This document shows positions 44,847-52,789 of a DNA stretch of 64,000 nt, one piece after another. Each line of letters begins with the position of its first letter. Position 1 is the stretch's first letter. The notes under the pieces are model-generated. The model did not search any database. It was not told the DNA's origin and saw nothing but the letters and a program-made list of their open reading frames with translations. Origin of the DNA: an alpha proteobacterium BAL199 (GTDB lineage: Bacteria; Pseudomonadota; Alphaproteobacteria; Thalassobaculales; Thalassobaculaceae); assembly GCA_000171835.1 (NCBI GenBank), contig ABHC01000001.1:248001-312000 (forward strand), in the 5' to 3' direction. A program made the translations under genes and the position numbers.

Positions 44847-45545
44847 TCAGGCGGATCTCTGCAACTCGGCGTGCCGGCGCATCAGGTCCGTATTGTTCGG
44901 AACCGCGTCGGGATCAATGGCCCGCATCCGGGTGCCCTCGGCGTCCGGCGCATAGGCGGCGGCCAGTGCGGCGAGATCGCCGATCGGATCGCTGGAGCGA
45001 TCGACCCGCAGGTCCATCCAGGCGAACGCGTCGTCGCGCACGATCAGCAGGGCGGCCGACCCGAGCGGGTCCAGTTCGCCTCCGGCCGACAGGCCCGCGG
45101 CCAGAGCCGACACCAATCGGGTCTCCATCGGTGCCGCGCGGTCGTCGAGGAAGGCATCCAGCATGGCTTGCGGGATAGCTTCGCTGCGCAGGATGTTGCC
45201 GATCGCGATGGCACCCTCGGCGGCGGCGTGGCCGTGCCAAGAGTAAATTTCCTCGCCGTGGAACGCGGCCGTGCGCCCGGCTGCATCGACCACCGCGATC
45301 TGCCGCCATTTGGCGTCGTCGCGCCCCTCGGTCAGGGCGGCCACGGTCTGCTCTGCCGTCAGCCCGCGCTCCAGCAGTTGCAGGCCGAGCGGGCCGAGCC
45401 GCGGGTCGGTGCGGTGCTGGGTCAGGACGGCGCCGACGCCGGCCGCCGCATAGGGGCAGCGGGCGCCGACGGACAGGCCCGACGTGGTGACGGCCAGCCC
45501 GAAGGCACCGGTCAGCGGGTCGCGGGCGGCGATCGAGAAGGTCAT
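44847..45545 (-). CDS. DUF1028 family protein (first copy)
   Basis: 232 residues, MTFSIAARDPLTGAFGLAVTTSGLSVGARCPYAAAGVGAVLTQ, with TDPRLGPLGLQLL and DLRVDRSSDPIGDLAALAA. The Ntn-hydrolase-like DUF1028 fold would expose Thr2 after Met removal. Start ATG 45545, where the family N-terminus begins. Upstream of the N-formylglutamate amidohydrolase gene in one unit. Confidence 0.9.
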   Translation of the reverse strand: MTFSIAARDPLTGAFGLAVTTSGLSVGARCPYAAAGVGAVLTQHRTDPRLGPLGLQLLERGLTAEQTVAALTEGRDDAKWRQIAVVDAAGRTAAFHGEEIYSWHGHAAAEGAIAIGNILRSEAIPQAMLDAFLDDRAAPMETRLVSALAAGLSAGGELDPLGSAALLIVRDDAFAWMDLRVDRSSDPIGDLAALAAAYAPDAEGTRMRAIDPDAVPNNTDLMRRHAELQRSA

Positions 45546-45635
45546 GGGGCAAGGCTCCAGCGTGACGCGGGCGCGGCGGTGCGCTAAGGACGGTTGGCGA
45601 ATCCAAGCACAGGAGGACGCCGTGAACCAGATCGA

Positions 45636-46877
45636 ATGGAGCGGGTGAGGGTGGCGTTGCGCGTTCTGTTCGGATGGGAGTTCGGGGCCGGCCTTGGCCA
45701 CCTGACCCGGTTCCGGCCGGTCGGTGACCGTCTGGTGGCGGCCGGCGCCGAAGTGGTGCTGGCGTTGCAGGATGTCGACCGGGCCGGGCCGTTCCTGGAT
45801 CCGGCGACCGGTCGGCCACGGATGGGCTATCACCTCCTGCAGGCGCCGCGCTGGAACATTCCCTCCGACCCGGCGATCCGCAAGATCCCGACCCACAGCT
45901 TCGCCGATGTGCTGCGGCTGATCGGGTACGGCCATCGCAGTGCGCTTGCGCACCGGTTGACCGCCTGGGAAGGGATACTCGATATCGTCCGTCCCGACGT
46001 CGTGATGGGGGACTTCTCGCCAACCCTCAACTTAGCCGCGCGCGGCCGGGTACCGCGGATCGTGATCGGGAACGGCTACACCATTCCGCCGGCCGGCCGG
46101 CCGATGCCGCCGATCCGGCCGTGGCAGGAGGCGCTGGAACCGTTCAGCGTGGCGCACGAGGCCGAGTTGCTGGATGCAGCCAACGCCGGGCTGCGCGCCC
46201 GCGGCTCGGCGCCGATCGAGCATTTGGCCGACGCGCTGCACGGCGACACTACCTTCGTGTTCTCGCTACCGATGGTCGATCCGTATGCCCGGTACCGTTC
46301 AGAGCCGACGCTGGCGCCGTTCAATATGCCGCGCGGCATCAAGCCGCTGCCGTGGAGCCGCCGCCGCAAGGATGGGGTGTTTCTCTACATGCCGGGCGCC
46401 CATGTCCGAACCCGGTTGGCGCTGGAAGCGTTGGCAGCGGCTGGTGTGGCTGGGGAGGCCTATGTTAGCGACCTGCCGCAGGCGGCGGTGCGGGAGATGG
46501 CCAAGCCGGGATTGACGATGCACACCAAGCCCCAGGACTTCGCGACCGTCATGCCGGCGGCCCGTCTGGTGATCCACCACGGCGGCCTGTCAACCGCGGT
46601 CGCCGCCCTGATGGCGGGTACGCCACAACTCATTCTGCCGTGGAATCTCGAGCATCTGGTGACGGCGCGCGGCGTGGAGGCGACCGGTAGCGCGGCGGTG
46701 GCGCCGGCTGACGGGCTGGACGCCGGAAAGCTTACCAACGCAATTCGCAACATGCTGGGCGATGCCGATCGGGCCCGGAAGGCAGCCGCCGCTGCGGCCA
46801 CCGTCGATCTTGGCGATCCGGAGGCCGGCGTTGCGGCGGTGCTGGCCGAGGTGCATCGAAGGGCCGGTACCAAATGA
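45636..46877 (+). CDS. GT1-type glycosyltransferase-like protein
   Basis: 413 residues. GT-B fold start (VLFGWEFGAGLGHLTRFRPVGDRLVAAGAEV) and C-terminal nucleotide-sugar region (VIHHGGLSTAVAALMAGTPQLILPWNLEHLVTARGVEATG), like UDP-glycosyltransferases of the YjiC/MGT class. Acceptor unknown. ATG 45636 is used; GTG a few codons later is possible. Stands alone. Confidence 0.88.
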   Translation: MERVRVALRVLFGWEFGAGLGHLTRFRPVGDRLVAAGAEVVLALQDVDRAGPFLDPATGRPRMGYHLLQAPRWNIPSDPAIRKIPTHSFADVLRLIGYGHRSALAHRLTAWEGILDIVRPDVVMGDFSPTLNLAARGRVPRIVIGNGYTIPPAGRPMPPIRPWQEALEPFSVAHEAELLDAANAGLRARGSAPIEHLADALHGDTTFVFSLPMVDPYARYRSEPTLAPFNMPRGIKPLPWSRRRKDGVFLYMPGAHVRTRLALEALAAAGVAGEAYVSDLPQAAVREMAKPGLTMHTKPQDFATVMPAARLVIHHGGLSTAVAALMAGTPQLILPWNLEHLVTARGVEATGSAAVAPADGLDAGKLTNAIRNMLGDADRARKAAAAAATVDLGDPEAGVAAVLAEVHRRAGTK

Positions 46878-46896
46878 TGCCGGCCGCGCGGTGCCG

Positions 46897-47388
46897 TCAG
46901 TCGTCGGCGCCGGTTTCGTTGGCTTCCGACTGCAAGTGCGTGAAGTGCTCGGGGCCGATGCGGCCGAGCAGGTCGAGTTGGGTTTCCAGGTAGTCGACAT
47001 GCTCCTCCTCGGCGTCGAGGATCTTCCGAAACAGGTCGCGGGAAATGTAGTCCTGCACCGATTCGGCATGCAGGATCGCGGCCTTGAGATCGGGGATGCC
47101 CTTGTGCTCAAGCCGCAGATCGCACTCCAGGATCTCCTTCACCGACTCGCCGATCTGCAGCTTGTCGAGTTCCTGCAGATTCGGCAGGCCTTCCAGGAAC
47201 AGCACGCGCTTGATCAGCCAATCGGCGTGGCGCATCTCCTCCAGCGATTCGTCGTATTCGTGCTTCGCCAGCTTGGACACGCCCCAGTCGGCGAGAATCC
47301 GCGAATGCAGGAAGTACTGGTTGATCGCCGTCAACTCGTTCTTGAGGATGCGATTGAGGTGCTCGATGACCTTCTTGTCGCCCTTCAT
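46897..47388 (-). CDS. bfr: Bacterioferritin
   Basis: 163 residues, normal length. Ferroxidase residues Glu18, Glu51 and His54 and the heme ligand Met52 (SLEEMRHADWLIKRVLFLEGLPN) are present. It stores iron in a 24-mer shell. AGGAGGA ribosome site; a TATAAT -10 and a Fur-like box lie upstream. Its partner Bfd is 2.5 kb away. Confidence 0.97.
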   Translation of the reverse strand: MKGDKKVIEHLNRILKNELTAINQYFLHSRILADWGVSKLAKHEYDESLEEMRHADWLIKRVLFLEGLPNLQELDKLQIGESVKEILECDLRLEHKGIPDLKAAILHAESVQDYISRDLFRKILDAEEEHVDYLETQLDLLGRIGPEHFTHLQSEANETGADD

Positions 47389-47450
47389 GGCAAAAAATCC
47401 TCCTCGATGAAATCTTTGGGAGGATACGCTCAGACCGGCCGTCAGGAAAT

Positions 47451-47490
47451 AAGTATTATAAAATAAATACTTAACTGATAATCACTTGCA
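47451..47490 (-). promoter_or_regulatory. bfr promoter with Fur-like box and inverted repeat
   Basis: Read on the minus strand: GATTAT, 17 bases, TATAAT (47455-47460). The 15-mer 47476-47490 (minus-strand TGCAAGTGATTATCA) matches the 7-1-7 Fur pattern TGANAATNATTNTCA at 10 of 12 fixed positions and covers the -35. AAGTATT-N8-AATACTT (47451-47472) spans the -10. Iron control is inferred. Confidence 0.5.
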
Positions 47491-47522
47491 TTAGGCCGCT
47501 GCAGATTGAGGTGGAGGACGCG

Positions 47523-48245
47523 TTGGCGGGGGATGGAAACACGTTGGTTCTGTTGCCGGGTTTCATGTGCGACGCTGATCTGTGGACCGATGTAGTTTCG
47601 GATTTGGAGCCGCGCTGGCGCGCCGAGCATGGCGACTTGTTTCAAGATCCCTCTATCGAGGGCATGGCCGCGCGGGTGTTGGCCGAGGCACCGCAACGCT
47701 TTGTCGCGGTCGGGTTCTCCATGGGCGGATTCGTAGCGCGCGAGATCGCTCTGACCGCGCCGGAGCGGGTAAGCGCGTTGGTGCTGATCGCTACCTCGGC
47801 TATGGGGACTTCGCTGGAGCGTTCGGCCGTGAACCGGCGGCGGCGGGTGCGGATCGCCGACGCGCCGTTCCGCGGCCTGTCGCGCACCGACCTGCGGCGC
47901 GCCCTGCATCCATCCCGTCAGGGCGAGGAACAATTGGTGGAGCGGATGCTGGCCATGGGCGCCCGGCTCGGCAAGGACGTGCTGCTGCGGCAACTGGCGG
48001 CCGAGCGTGTGGACGGGCACGGGCGGTTGCCCGAGATCGCCTGCCCGACATTGGTCGTGGCGGCTGAAGCTGATGTCTTGCGACCGCGCGATGAGACCGA
48101 TCGGCTGGCGACCGGCATCCCTGGCGCCCGCTACGAGATCATCGCCGATTGCGGCCACATGATCCCGCTGGAGCGACCGGAGACGCTGGCGAGCCTGCTG
48201 AACGGCTGGCTCGCTCAGGCGGTGCCGGCCGCCGCCAGGGGCTGA
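47523..48245 (+). CDS. Alpha/beta hydrolase
   Basis: 240 residues from TTG 47523, which has GGAGG five bases upstream; GTG 47511 is an alternative. Oxyanion region VLLPGFMCDADLW, nucleophile elbow GFSMGG, acid near VVAAEADVLRP and catalytic His in DCGHMIPLE. Substrate unknown. Divergent from bfr; its end overlaps the converging GST gene by 31 bp. Confidence 0.9.
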   Translation: MAGDGNTLVLLPGFMCDADLWTDVVSDLEPRWRAEHGDLFQDPSIEGMAARVLAEAPQRFVAVGFSMGGFVAREIALTAPERVSALVLIATSAMGTSLERSAVNRRRRVRIADAPFRGLSRTDLRRALHPSRQGEEQLVERMLAMGARLGKDVLLRQLAAERVDGHGRLPEIACPTLVVAAEADVLRPRDETDRLATGIPGARYEIIADCGHMIPLERPETLASLLNGWLAQAVPAAARG

Positions 48246-48907
48246 TCCATCAGTTGCGACAGATGGGAGCCGCGCTGCCGCAGGTGGTCCAGAAGGCGGG
48301 CCGGGTAGTCGGCGGCGACCGCGGTCCTCACCGACGGGCGTGCGGCTAACGCGGCCCGGTAGCCGGCGATTTTGTCCGTTCCGCTCAACAGCCTGAAGTC
48401 GCCGATGCCATCGAACGCGTCGAGGTATCGGAACACCGGCGCCCAGGCGGCATCCACCAACCGGAACTTGGCCCCCGAGAAGTACGGGCCGTCGTCGAGG
48501 GCGGCGTTCAGGCGTGCAAGGCGGTCGGCCAGCGCCGCACGCTTAGCCTCGAAAGCGGCGGCATCGGGTGCCGCGTACAGGCCGGCGATCGTATCGAGCG
48601 TGGCCGACGCCATCTCGATCCAGGCGCGGTGCCGGGCCTTCTCGAGCGGGTCGGTCGGGTGCATCGGCTGGTCGGTGACCTCCTCCAGGTATTCCACGAT
48701 GACCGCCGACTCGAACAGCGCGTCATTGCCGATCTGCAGCACAGGTACCCGGCCGAGCGGCGAGATCACGCGAAACCAGTCGGGCTTGTTCGCCAGGTCG
48801 ATGTCGACGCGATGGAATGGCACCGCCTTTTCGGTCAGGGTGATGATGGCGCGCTGCACGTAGGGGCAGAGCGTATGGCTGACCAGGACGTACGGTTCAG
48901 TGGTCAT
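48215..48907 (-). CDS. Glutathione S-transferase family protein
   Basis: 230 residues. Thioredoxin-like N-domain with SHTLCPYVQRA (candidate catalytic Cys14, omega/lambda-like) and NKPDWFRVISPLGRVPVLQ...LFESAVIVEYLEEV; helical C-domain with FSGAKFRLVDAAWAPVFRYL. Start ATG 48907. Followed upstream by doxX 16 bp away on the same strand, so they may be co-transcribed under MarR. Confidence 0.92.
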   Translation of the reverse strand: MTTEPYVLVSHTLCPYVQRAIITLTEKAVPFHRVDIDLANKPDWFRVISPLGRVPVLQIGNDALFESAVIVEYLEEVTDQPMHPTDPLEKARHRAWIEMASATLDTIAGLYAAPDAAAFEAKRAALADRLARLNAALDDGPYFSGAKFRLVDAAWAPVFRYLDAFDGIGDFRLLSGTDKIAGYRAALAARPSVRTAVAADYPARLLDHLRQRGSHLSQLMDQPLAAAGTA

Positions 48908-48923
48908 ATCGGTTCCTCCGGTA

Positions 48924-49355
48924 TCAGACGGGAAGGGCGCGGTGCGGCGCGCCGAAGGGTGGTGTGGGGCGAAGGGCAAGCGCGCCGTCGCCGATCAGGG
49001 CCTGGGCGATCGAGGCGATGATCAGGTAGGCCGGGTACTCCCAGCCGCCACCGGTGTTGGTGAACAGCCAGCCGTTCGGCAGGTGGGTCCACAGGGCGAC
49101 CGCCAGGATCGGGATCAGGGCGGGCGCCACCAGCCGCGGCCACACGCCGAGGACGAGGGCGATGCCGCCGACGATCTCCAGGACCACCACCGGGCCGGCC
49201 ATGAAGCCGGGCAGGCCGAGGCCGTCGAGCCAGGCGGCGAAGCCGGGGATGGTGAACACCACGACTTTCATGAGCGCGTGAGACAGCCACATGGCGCCGA
49301 GCGCCAGACGGAAGACCAGGGCACCGATCGGGGCGGTGACGTCGTTCGCAGGCAT
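48924..49355 (-). CDS. DoxX family membrane protein
   Basis: 143 residues, four membrane helices, with RLALGAMWLSHALMKVVVFTIPGFAAWLDGLGLPGFMA and EIVGGIALVLGVWPRL. DoxX-like proteins are often redox-stress associated. Divergent from a MarR gene with a three-site operator between; the GST gene lies directly downstream. Confidence 0.9.
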   Translation of the reverse strand: MPANDVTAPIGALVFRLALGAMWLSHALMKVVVFTIPGFAAWLDGLGLPGFMAGPVVVLEIVGGIALVLGVWPRLVAPALIPILAVALWTHLPNGWLFTNTGGGWEYPAYLIIASIAQALIGDGALALRPTPPFGAPHRALPV

Positions 49356-49374
49356 CGCAAACCTCCATAGTTAA

Positions 49375-49434
49375 ATGCGAATGCATGAATAAATATGCAA
49401 TTGCATTTAACTGTCAAGATTGATGCAGATGCAT
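49375..49434. promoter_or_regulatory. Triple ATGC-N4-GCAT operator array
   Basis: Three 12-bp sites: ATGCGAATGCAT (49375-49386), ATGCAATTGCAT (49395-49406) and ATGCAGATGCAT (49423-49434), all ATGC-N4-GCAT, start-to-start 20 and 28 bp. The middle one is a perfect palindrome. They fill the 99-bp region between doxX and marR and are probably MarR sites. Confidence 0.75.
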
Positions 49435-49454
49435 ATTTATCCGATACTGCCGGT

Positions 49455-49895
49455 ATGAACGGGAAACCATCCGATGCGGCGGTATCAGCCTGGGTCGCCC
49501 TGGTGCGGGCCGGCCAAAGCGTGCTGGCGGCGGTTGAGGCCGACCTGAAGGCGGCGGGGTTCCCGTCGCTCGCGTGGTACGACGCGCTGCTTGAACTGCG
49601 GGGTGCGGGAGAGGCGGGGTTGCGGCCGGTCGATCTGGAGCACCGCATGCTGCTGGCCCAGTACAACGTGTCCCGGTTGGTCGATCGCCTGGCGCGCGCC
49701 GGGTACGTGCGGCGCCGGCCGTGCCCGGACGATGCCCGCGCCAGCCTGCTGACGGTGACAGCGGAGGGCCGCGACTTGCAGAGGCGAATGTGGCCGGTTT
49801 ACGCGGCGGCGATCGAGCGGCACCTGGGAGCCAAGCTCGGCGATGGCGAGGCAGCGGAACTGGCCCGGTTGCTGGGCAGCCTGCGGAAGGATTGA
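49455..49895 (+). CDS. MarR-family transcriptional regulator
   Basis: 146 residues from ATG 49455. Winged-helix core ...YDALLELRGAGEAGLRPVDLEHRMLLAQYNVSRLVDRLARAGYVRRRPCPDDARASLLTVTAEGRDL. Start chosen after the operator sites; an in-frame codon at 49395 would fall inside them. Likely represses doxX-gst and itself. Confidence 0.93.
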   Translation: MNGKPSDAAVSAWVALVRAGQSVLAAVEADLKAAGFPSLAWYDALLELRGAGEAGLRPVDLEHRMLLAQYNVSRLVDRLARAGYVRRRPCPDDARASLLTVTAEGRDLQRRMWPVYAAAIERHLGAKLGDGEAAELARLLGSLRKD

Positions 49896-49908
49896 GCCGA
49901 CGCCGGGC

Positions 49909-50133
49909 TCAGGCGATGGCAGGCTCGGCCGGCAGGCCGAACGGTCGCGCCGCTTCGGCGGGGCTCTGCAGGGCGTGCCGGTCGGTGATCATCTCACGGA
50001 TCATGTCCTTGCACTTGCCGCATTGCGGGACGGCTTGCAGGGTCTTGTAGACCTGCCCGACCGTGTGGGCGCCAGTGTCGATAGCGCGGTTCACGTCGCG
50101 GTCGGTGAAGGCGTTGCAGAGACAGACGTACAT
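49909..50133 (-). CDS. bfd: Bacterioferritin-associated ferredoxin-like protein
   Basis: 74 residues with the [2Fe-2S] ligands Cys4, Cys6, Cys38 and Cys41 (MYVCLCNAFTDRDV... VPQCGKCKDMI). Bfd passes electrons to bacterioferritin to release iron. A Fur-like box lies 40 bp upstream. Confidence 0.92.
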   Translation of the reverse strand: MYVCLCNAFTDRDVNRAIDTGAHTVGQVYKTLQAVPQCGKCKDMIREMITDRHALQSPAEAARPFGLPAEPAIA

Positions 50134-50172
50134 GCGGCATCCCTCGATGAGGCCGCGCTAATCTGTCTCTGC

Positions 50173-50187
50173 TGCGAACGATTGTCA
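50173..50187 (-). promoter_or_regulatory. Fur-like box upstream of bfd
   Basis: Minus-strand TGACAATCGTTCGCA matches TGANAATNATTNTCA at 10 of 12 fixed positions and overlaps a TTGACA that stands 17 bp from CAGATT. Placement fits iron-dependent repression of bfd; which regulator (Fur, Irr, other) binds is not determinable here. Confidence 0.45.
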
Positions 50188-50205
50188 ATATCAGACGTGC
50201 GCGGA

Positions 50206-50676
50206 TCAGCCGGCGTGGGCCTGCTTGAGCGTGGCGATGTCGAGCTTGGTCATCTTCAGTATCGCCTCCATCACCCGATTGGACTTCGCCGGGTCGGGGT
50301 CGCTGATCAGTTCGACAAGCACCGACGGCACGATCTGCCAGGACACCCCGAACTTGTCCTTGAGCCAGCCGCATTGGCTGGTCTGGCCGCCCTCGCTCAA
50401 CTGCTCCCACAGTCGGTCGATTTCCGCCTGATCTTCGCAGTTGACCATGAACGAGACGGCCTCGTTGAACTTGAAGTGCGGGCCGCCGTTGAGCGCCTTG
50501 AACGGCTGACCGTCGAGCTCGAACGACGCCACCATCACGCTGCCCTTCGGGCCGGGCCCCGTATCGCCGTAGCGCGAGATCGTACCGATCTTGGCGTTCT
50601 TGAAAATCGAGGCGTAGAAATGCATCGCCTCCTCAGCCTGGGTGTCGAACCACAGAAATGGGGTGATCTTGTGCAT
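50206..50676 (-). CDS. PhnB-like VOC family protein
   Basis: 156 residues: MHKITPFLWFDTQAEEAMHFYASIFKNAKIG, VASFELDGQPFKALNGGPHFKFNEAVSFMVNCEDQAEIDRLWEQLSEGG and WLKDKFGVSWQIVPSVL, the PhnB/3-demethylubiquinone-like VOC family. Function unknown. ATG 50676. A perfect palindrome occupies its promoter region. Confidence 0.9.
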   Translation of the reverse strand: MHKITPFLWFDTQAEEAMHFYASIFKNAKIGTISRYGDTGPGPKGSVMVASFELDGQPFKALNGGPHFKFNEAVSFMVNCEDQAEIDRLWEQLSEGGQTSQCGWLKDKFGVSWQIVPSVLVELISDPDPAKSNRVMEAILKMTKLDIATLKQAHAG

Positions 50677-50706
50677 GGCTTTGTCCTTACAGCAGAGCAT
50701 AAATCT

Positions 50707-50728
50707 AATAAGTTGATATCAACTTATT
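50707..50728. promoter_or_regulatory. 22-bp perfect palindrome upstream of the PhnB-like gene
   Basis: AATAAGTTGAT followed directly by its exact complement ATCAACTTATT. It overlaps candidate -35/-10 hexamers on the minus strand (TTGATA, 15 bp, TATGCT). It looks like an ArsR/SmtB-type operator, but no such regulator is encoded nearby. Confidence 0.6.
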
Positions 50729-50766
50729 GAATCGATCGTGTCAAGTGCGTGGACTGAGCCGGCCGA

Positions 50767-51996
50767 TCAGCGGCGGCCGCCCGCCATTTGGGCGGCTTCC
50801 GGCATGGCCCGCAGCTTTACCATCGCCCATACGCCAAAGGCCGGGCCGAGGGCGAGCGGGGCGAACGCCCACTGCCAGCCAACCAAGTCGGCCATAAGCG
50901 GCACCAGGTGGATGGTGGCCAGGGTCAGCAGGAAGCCAACCGAAGTCTGCAGGGTCAGCATGGTGCCGACGGTTTCGGGCGCCGACAACTCGGCGACACC
51001 GGCTGAGAATTGCGCGGAATCGGCGACGATGGTCAGGCCCCACAGCATCACGACGGCGGTCAGCAGGACGGGCCAGTCGGTGAACAGGAACCCGACCAGC
51101 AGAGCACAGGCACCGCTGACCACCATGCAGGCGCCGGCAACCAGGGTCCGGCCCAGGCGATCCGCCGCGTACCCGGCGATCACCGCGCCGATCCCGCCGA
51201 CTGCGATCGCGGCAAACGTCGCGACCGTGGCGTAAGTCCCGGCATCGCCTGCGGCCGACGGCGCGTACGCCTTGCCCAGGAACACCGCAAGCCAGGCCCA
51301 CATGGCATAGAGTTCCCACATGTGGCCGAGATAGCCGAAGTTGGCGTACCGCACCGGCCGATCGGTCCAGTAGCGCAGGATGTGCCGGGGGTCGAACCGG
51401 GTGGCGCGTCGGGTGGCTGGCCCCTCCTGGACCAGCAGAATCAGGAACGCGCCGGTCGCGGCGGCGGCCGAGCCAACAACCAGCGTCAGCCGCCAGTCGA
51501 GCCCGCCGAGCGCCAGAAACAGGTGCGGGCTGGCGGAGCCGAGTGTGACCGCGCCGACCAGCAGCCCGACCACCAACCCCATGTCGCGGATCGCCCAGCC
51601 GGCGGCCAGCCGCATGCCGACCGGATAGATTCCGGCCATGCAGAACCCGGTCGCCAGGCGCAATCCGACGATCGCCCAGGAATCCGGCGGCAGGGCAAGG
51701 ATCGCGAGGTTGGCGACCGATGCCAGCAGGGCGCTGGCACAGAACAGGTGGCGGCCGTCGATCCGATCGGACAGGCCAAAGAAGGCGCTGACAAGCGTGC
51801 CGGCGACGAATCCCAGTTGGACGCCGCCGGTGAACCAGGACGCCAGCGCCGCCGGGATCGCCACTTCGGCCCGCATCGCCGGAACGACGGCGGTGGCCGA
51901 GAACCACAGCGTCATCGCCGCCACCTGGGCGATCACGATCAGGGTCAACGGGAACAGGCGCGACGGTGGCACGGCGGCCGCCGGGACCGGGGTCAT
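50767..51996 (-). CDS. MFS transporter
   Basis: 409 residues, about 12 membrane helices, MFS loops FFGLSDRIDGR and GYAADRLGR. N-terminus FPLTLIVIAQVAAMTLWFSATAVVPAM resembles the CynX/NarK-like and YcaD-like group. ATG 51996 overlaps the DUF1028 stop by 4 bp; the transported compound is probably linked to that enzyme. Confidence 0.9.
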   Translation of the reverse strand: MTPVPAAAVPPSRLFPLTLIVIAQVAAMTLWFSATAVVPAMRAEVAIPAALASWFTGGVQLGFVAGTLVSAFFGLSDRIDGRHLFCASALLASVANLAILALPPDSWAIVGLRLATGFCMAGIYPVGMRLAAGWAIRDMGLVVGLLVGAVTLGSASPHLFLALGGLDWRLTLVVGSAAAATGAFLILLVQEGPATRRATRFDPRHILRYWTDRPVRYANFGYLGHMWELYAMWAWLAVFLGKAYAPSAAGDAGTYATVATFAAIAVGGIGAVIAGYAADRLGRTLVAGACMVVSGACALLVGFLFTDWPVLLTAVVMLWGLTIVADSAQFSAGVAELSAPETVGTMLTLQTSVGFLLTLATIHLVPLMADLVGWQWAFAPLALGPAFGVWAMVKLRAMPEAAQMAGGRR

Positions 51997-52667
51997 GGGT
52001 CGCCCGGCACGCCATAGGCCGGCGCAGTCGACGGGTCGAGCGCGCGGGTGATATAGGCATCCATCTCCGGCGCCCAGCGCGCCCAAAGTGCTGCCAGATC
52101 GCCGATCGGATCGACGGACCTGTCGACCCGCAGGTCGGCGACCGGCCAGGCGGCATCCTTGACCAGCAGCAGACCGGCGGAATGCACCGAACCGCCCTCG
52201 CCGCCGGCGTCCAGTCCGCCGCGCAGTGCGGCAACCAATCGGTCGCCGAGCGCCTGGCCGGTTGAGCCTTCGAACGCTGCGACCATGGCCGCCGGCACGC
52301 CGTCGTTGGCGAGCAGGTTGCCGGCGGCTACGCAGTCCCGGCCCTGGGCGGTGGCGTGGATTCCCAGGGTCTTGGCGCCGCTGTACGCGGCTGTGTCACC
52401 GTTGCGGTCGATCAGCGCCAATTGCCGGTAGGCGACGTCGGGAGCCGTGGCGATCAGGCGGTCGAGCGCGGCTTGCGCGCCTATCTCTGCTGCCAGCAGG
52501 TCGAGGCCGGCCGGGCCCAGCCGGGGATCGGTGATGTTCTGACTGGCAACCGCCCCGACCCCGGCCCTTGCGAACGCACAGCGCGCGGCAACCGCGGTCG
52601 AGGACGAACTGACCACCATGCCGAACGCGCCAGTGCCGGCGCAGCGGCCCAGGAGGGAGAAGGTCAT
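51993..52667 (-). CDS. DUF1028 family protein (second copy)
   Basis: 224 residues: MTFSLLGRCAGTGAFGMVVSSSSTAVAARCAFARAGVGAVASQNITDPRLGPAGLDLL and DLRVDRSVDPIGDLAALWARW. Clear paralogue of the copy at 44847-45545 (same MTFS start, same DPRLGP and DLRVDRS motifs). Here it is coupled to an MFS transporter rather than to an amidohydrolase. Confidence 0.9.
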   Translation of the reverse strand: MTFSLLGRCAGTGAFGMVVSSSSTAVAARCAFARAGVGAVASQNITDPRLGPAGLDLLAAEIGAQAALDRLIATAPDVAYRQLALIDRNGDTAAYSGAKTLGIHATAQGRDCVAAGNLLANDGVPAAMVAAFEGSTGQALGDRLVAALRGGLDAGGEGGSVHSAGLLLVKDAAWPVADLRVDRSVDPIGDLAALWARWAPEMDAYITRALDPSTAPAYGVPGDP

Positions 52668-52789
52668 CGTGGTGGTTCCATCGTGCTGGTTGGGCGGATG
52701 TGCAACGCGCAGCTTGGCATGGGCAGAGGCCCATCCGGGACGCTATACCGGTCGGCGAAGGGCGTAAACGGATTGACGGAGGTACAGGC

